Below are positions 62,158 to 64,000 of a stretch of 64,000 nucleotides of DNA, in pieces; position 1 is the first letter of the stretch; every line of letters starts with the position of its first letter. The DNA lies in NCBI GenBank assembly GCA_031272715.1, contig JAISTH010000029.1:31886-95885 (forward strand), written 5' to 3'. Both the position numbers and the translations under genes were made by a program. Source of the stretch: Desulfovibrio sp. (GTDB taxonomy: Bacteria > Desulfobacterota > Desulfovibrionia > Desulfovibrionales > Desulfovibrionaceae). Under the pieces are notes generated by a model. It did not search any database, was not told where the DNA came from, and was given only the letters and a program-made list of their open reading frames with translations.

Positions 62158-63813
62158 TCAGCGTCCTGCTTTGTTGCCTTCCAAAAAGCGTGGCAGACAG
62201 ATGGCACGGCTTCGCGGATCAAGGCGAGGACTCGCGGGCACTTGGACGAGCACCTGCTCCCCCTGCCCCACGTCCCCGGCATCCCCGAGCAGAAGAAGCC
62301 CTTTCGCCGAACAGGCGTAGCGGGCCCGGGGATTCGCCGCCGTCGCGAAGGGCGCGGAAAGGACTCTGGCCGGCAGGCCGTCCCCCCGTCCGGCAAGGGA
62401 CTCTCCCAGCAGCAGCATGGACAGGCTGAGAGATGCCTTGCCGAGACCGGCGCGCACGGAAAGATCCGCGAGATGGGCCGGGACTTTGGGGGCGTCGACG
62501 ACGAAATGGCACCAGGGACTGCCGCCTCGCCGCACCAGGGGACACTCCCCATTGTGAGGACAGGGATGCCTCGCCTGCCACCCTTCGGCGAGGGCGATTG
62601 ACCGCAGTTCCATGATCGATTTGCCGCCGAGACGCGTCCCGGGTTCCATGAAGAACGCCGCAGGCGTCCGGCCGGCGGATCCAGCGTGCAGCATCCCCTG
62701 AAGCTGGGGAAGCACCTGCCCGGCGCCGCCGGGCAGTTCGTTCAGGACGTTGCCGAAGGCGACGAGCCAGACGGGGGGCATGTCCCCGGACAGTCTGCCG
62801 AGCCCGAAACGATGGAGGATCGGGCTCTTCGTCAGATGGACGGGCCAGACCGGCACTCCCGCGAGACGCGACATCTCGGCCAGCAGCGCCTTCCCCATCT
62901 TCAGAGGCTGGATCGACTTGTCCATCGCATGGACGTGCATCCGCACGGTGCGCAGTTCCGGGAAGGCAAGCCACAAGGCGAGAGGGACGGTCAGCGGCCC
63001 GGAGCCGACATCGACGATGGCCATGTCTCCGGTTCCGACGGGGGGCAGGGGGAGGCCACCCAGCACGCCGAGGAGGCGCACCAGGTTCCAGGGCAGAAAG
63101 TAGTGGAGGTAGGCCGAGATCAGCCCCGGGGAACTCCAGTAGGAGAGGCCCATCCTGTCCCGCTCCGTGGTGAGGAGTCGGGAGAGCGCCGCAACGTCTT
63201 CGGGCAGTTCCTTCGCCTGCCGCGAAGAGAGGGGCCGGACGCGGTCAAGGGCCTCCGGCAAGCGATCAAGGAGTTGCCAGGAATCCACGGGCATCCCGGC
63301 GAACATGGGCTCGCGGGGGACCGGGAAACGCCAGAAGCCTTCCTCGGCCTCATTGCGGGAGGGTTTCGGCGTTTGGGCGGGTTTAGGTTTTGGACCTTCG
63401 GCCGGATTCTTCCCGTGTCGCTGGACCGTTCCCCGTTTCTCTTCCTGCTGAGGGCGACGCAGAGGCGATGGTTCCCGCAGGGGACGTCCGGCATCGGAAG
63501 CAGGAGGCGTTGTGCCTTTTCTGTCCTTGGGCGCACCCTGCTGAGGGCGATGTGGATCCGATGCATCCTGCGGGGGACGTCCGGCGCCTGAAGCCGGAGG
63601 CGTTGCGCCTTTCCTGTCCTTGGGCGCACCCTGCTGAGGCCGTCGCGTAGCCGATGCATCCCGCTGGGGCCGTCCGGCGCCTGAAGCCGGAGGCGTTGCG
63701 CCTTTCCCGTCCTTGGGCGCCTTCTGCTGAGGGCGCCGCGTAGCCGCTGCGTCCCGCGGGGGACGTCCGGCGCCTGAAGCCTGAGGCGTTGCGCCTTTCC
63801 TGTCCTTGGGCAT
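62158..63813 (-). CDS. Rsm22-like methyltransferase with a repetitive N terminus
   Basis: A 551-residue protein as called. The C-terminal ~400 residues resemble the Rsm22 family of ribosomal small-subunit methyltransferase-like proteins: MAIVDVGSGPLTVPLALWLA (SAM-binding motif I), VAFGNVLNEL and the cysteine motif CPHNGECPLVRRGGSPWCHF, which in this family ligates iron-sulfur. The N-terminal ~120 residues consist of a 31-residue tandem repeat (PKDRKGATPPASGAGRPPQD plus ASATRRPQQGA), basic and disordered. The start codon lies inside the repeats and lacks a ribosome binding site, so the true 5' end may lie outside the window. Confidence 0.75.
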   Translation of the reverse strand: MPKDRKGATPQASGAGRPPRDAAATRRPQQKAPKDGKGATPPASGAGRPQRDASATRRPQQGAPKDRKGATPPASGAGRPPQDASDPHRPQQGAPKDRKGTTPPASDAGRPLREPSPLRRPQQEEKRGTVQRHGKNPAEGPKPKPAQTPKPSRNEAEEGFWRFPVPREPMFAGMPVDSWQLLDRLPEALDRVRPLSSRQAKELPEDVAALSRLLTTERDRMGLSYWSSPGLISAYLHYFLPWNLVRLLGVLGGLPLPPVGTGDMAIVDVGSGPLTVPLALWLAFPELRTVRMHVHAMDKSIQPLKMGKALLAEMSRLAGVPVWPVHLTKSPILHRFGLGRLSGDMPPVWLVAFGNVLNELPGGAGQVLPQLQGMLHAGSAGRTPAAFFMEPGTRLGGKSIMELRSIALAEGWQARHPCPHNGECPLVRRGGSPWCHFVVDAPKVPAHLADLSVRAGLGKASLSLSMLLLGESLAGRGDGLPARVLSAPFATAANPRARYACSAKGLLLLGDAGDVGQGEQVLVQVPASPRLDPRSRAICLPRFLEGNKAGR

Positions 63814-64000
63814 GGCCTGCTGAGGCCGTCGCGTAGCCGATGCATCCCGCGAAGGACTTCCGATGCCTGAAGCCTGAGGCGTTGCGCCTTTCCTGTCCTT
63901 GGGCGCCTTCTGCTGAGGGCGCCGCGTAGCCGCTGCGTCCCGCGGGGGACGTCCGGCGCCTGCGGCCTGCGGCGTGGCGCGTTACCCGGCGGTGGGCGCA
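63430..64000. repeat. 93-bp tandem repeat array at the 5' end of the Rsm22-like gene
   Basis: At least six units, marked by GGCGTTGCGCCTTTCC at 63508, 63601, 63694, 63787, 63880 and, diverged, 63973, spaced exactly 93 bases. The period keeps the reading frame. The array runs past the window edge. Confidence 0.85.

Overview
The core of this window is GC-rich (roughly two thirds G+C by eye). The protein set fits a strictly anaerobic, Gram-negative bacterium, most likely a Desulfovibrionaceae member (Desulfovibrio/Bilophila/Mailhella type). Supporting points are the anaerobic glycerol-3-phosphate dehydrogenase operon glpABC, a B12-dependent class II ribonucleotide reductase, a C4-dicarboxylate-type TRAP transporter, a cysteine-rich insertion in PheS, the order thrS-infC-rpmI-rplT-pheS-pheT-merR, remnants of autotransporter barrels, and AAA/DUF4143 and AAA/PD-(D/E)XK-like proteins that are common in host-associated anaerobes. 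The genus is an inference; no rRNA is present.

Layout: (1) 1-1230, AT-richer accessory segment with the start of an AAA-ATPase gene running off the left edge. (2) 1663-4398, rpsF-rpsR-rplI-dnaB operon with a good promoter. (3) 4395-8764, a decayed Panacea-like fragment, an RRM RNA-binding protein, duplicated bidirectional terminators, galE and mutL. (4) 9230-20582, an NhaD/ArsB-type antiporter, a secreted beta-propeller-like protein, two AT-rich small secreted proteins, a 1012-residue membrane protein, a HAD phosphatase and a TRAP transporter. (5) 20583-23024, a gene-poor debris zone with a frameshifted autotransporter barrel, diverged inverted repeats and a 30-residue membrane peptide gene. 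(6) 23025-27242, glpABC. (7) 27463-30658, AT-rich accessory genes, including an AAA-ATPase gene cut off after 36 codons where foreign DNA begins. (8) 31474-43336, tRNA-Val, thrS, infC, rpmI, rplT, pheS, a small secreted protein, pheT, a MerR regulator, rpe, tkt and pgk. (9) 43490-50184, a methyltransferase followed by an AT-rich island with a 101-bp inverted-repeat element, two paralogous ATPases (one frameshifted) and a nucleotidyltransferase-like pair. (10) 50337-64000, an aldehyde dehydrogenase, tRNA-Phe, alr, a cyclophilin, a BI-1 membrane protein, a shortened RNase R, murJ, nrdJ and an Rsm22-like protein with a 93-bp tandem repeat array at its N terminus.

Functional themes: translation (ribosomal proteins, IF3, two aminoacyl-tRNA synthetases, two tRNAs, Rsm22-like methyltransferase, RNase R), central carbon metabolism (Rpe, transketolase, PGK, GlpABC), envelope assembly (GalE, Alr, MurJ, periplasmic cyclophilin) and uptake (TRAP, antiporter). 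The less ordinary signals are regulatory RNA candidates (RRM-gene leader hairpin, alternative hairpins at 12086-12188, possible attenuators before thrS, rpmI and dctQ), a likely AUA start codon for infC, a CRISPR-like repeat pair at 54411-54503, the inverted-repeat element at 45394-45494, and an uncharacterised nucleotidyltransferase module at 48215-50184. Most long ORFs in the supplied track on the opposite strand of GC-rich genes are shadows and were left out.
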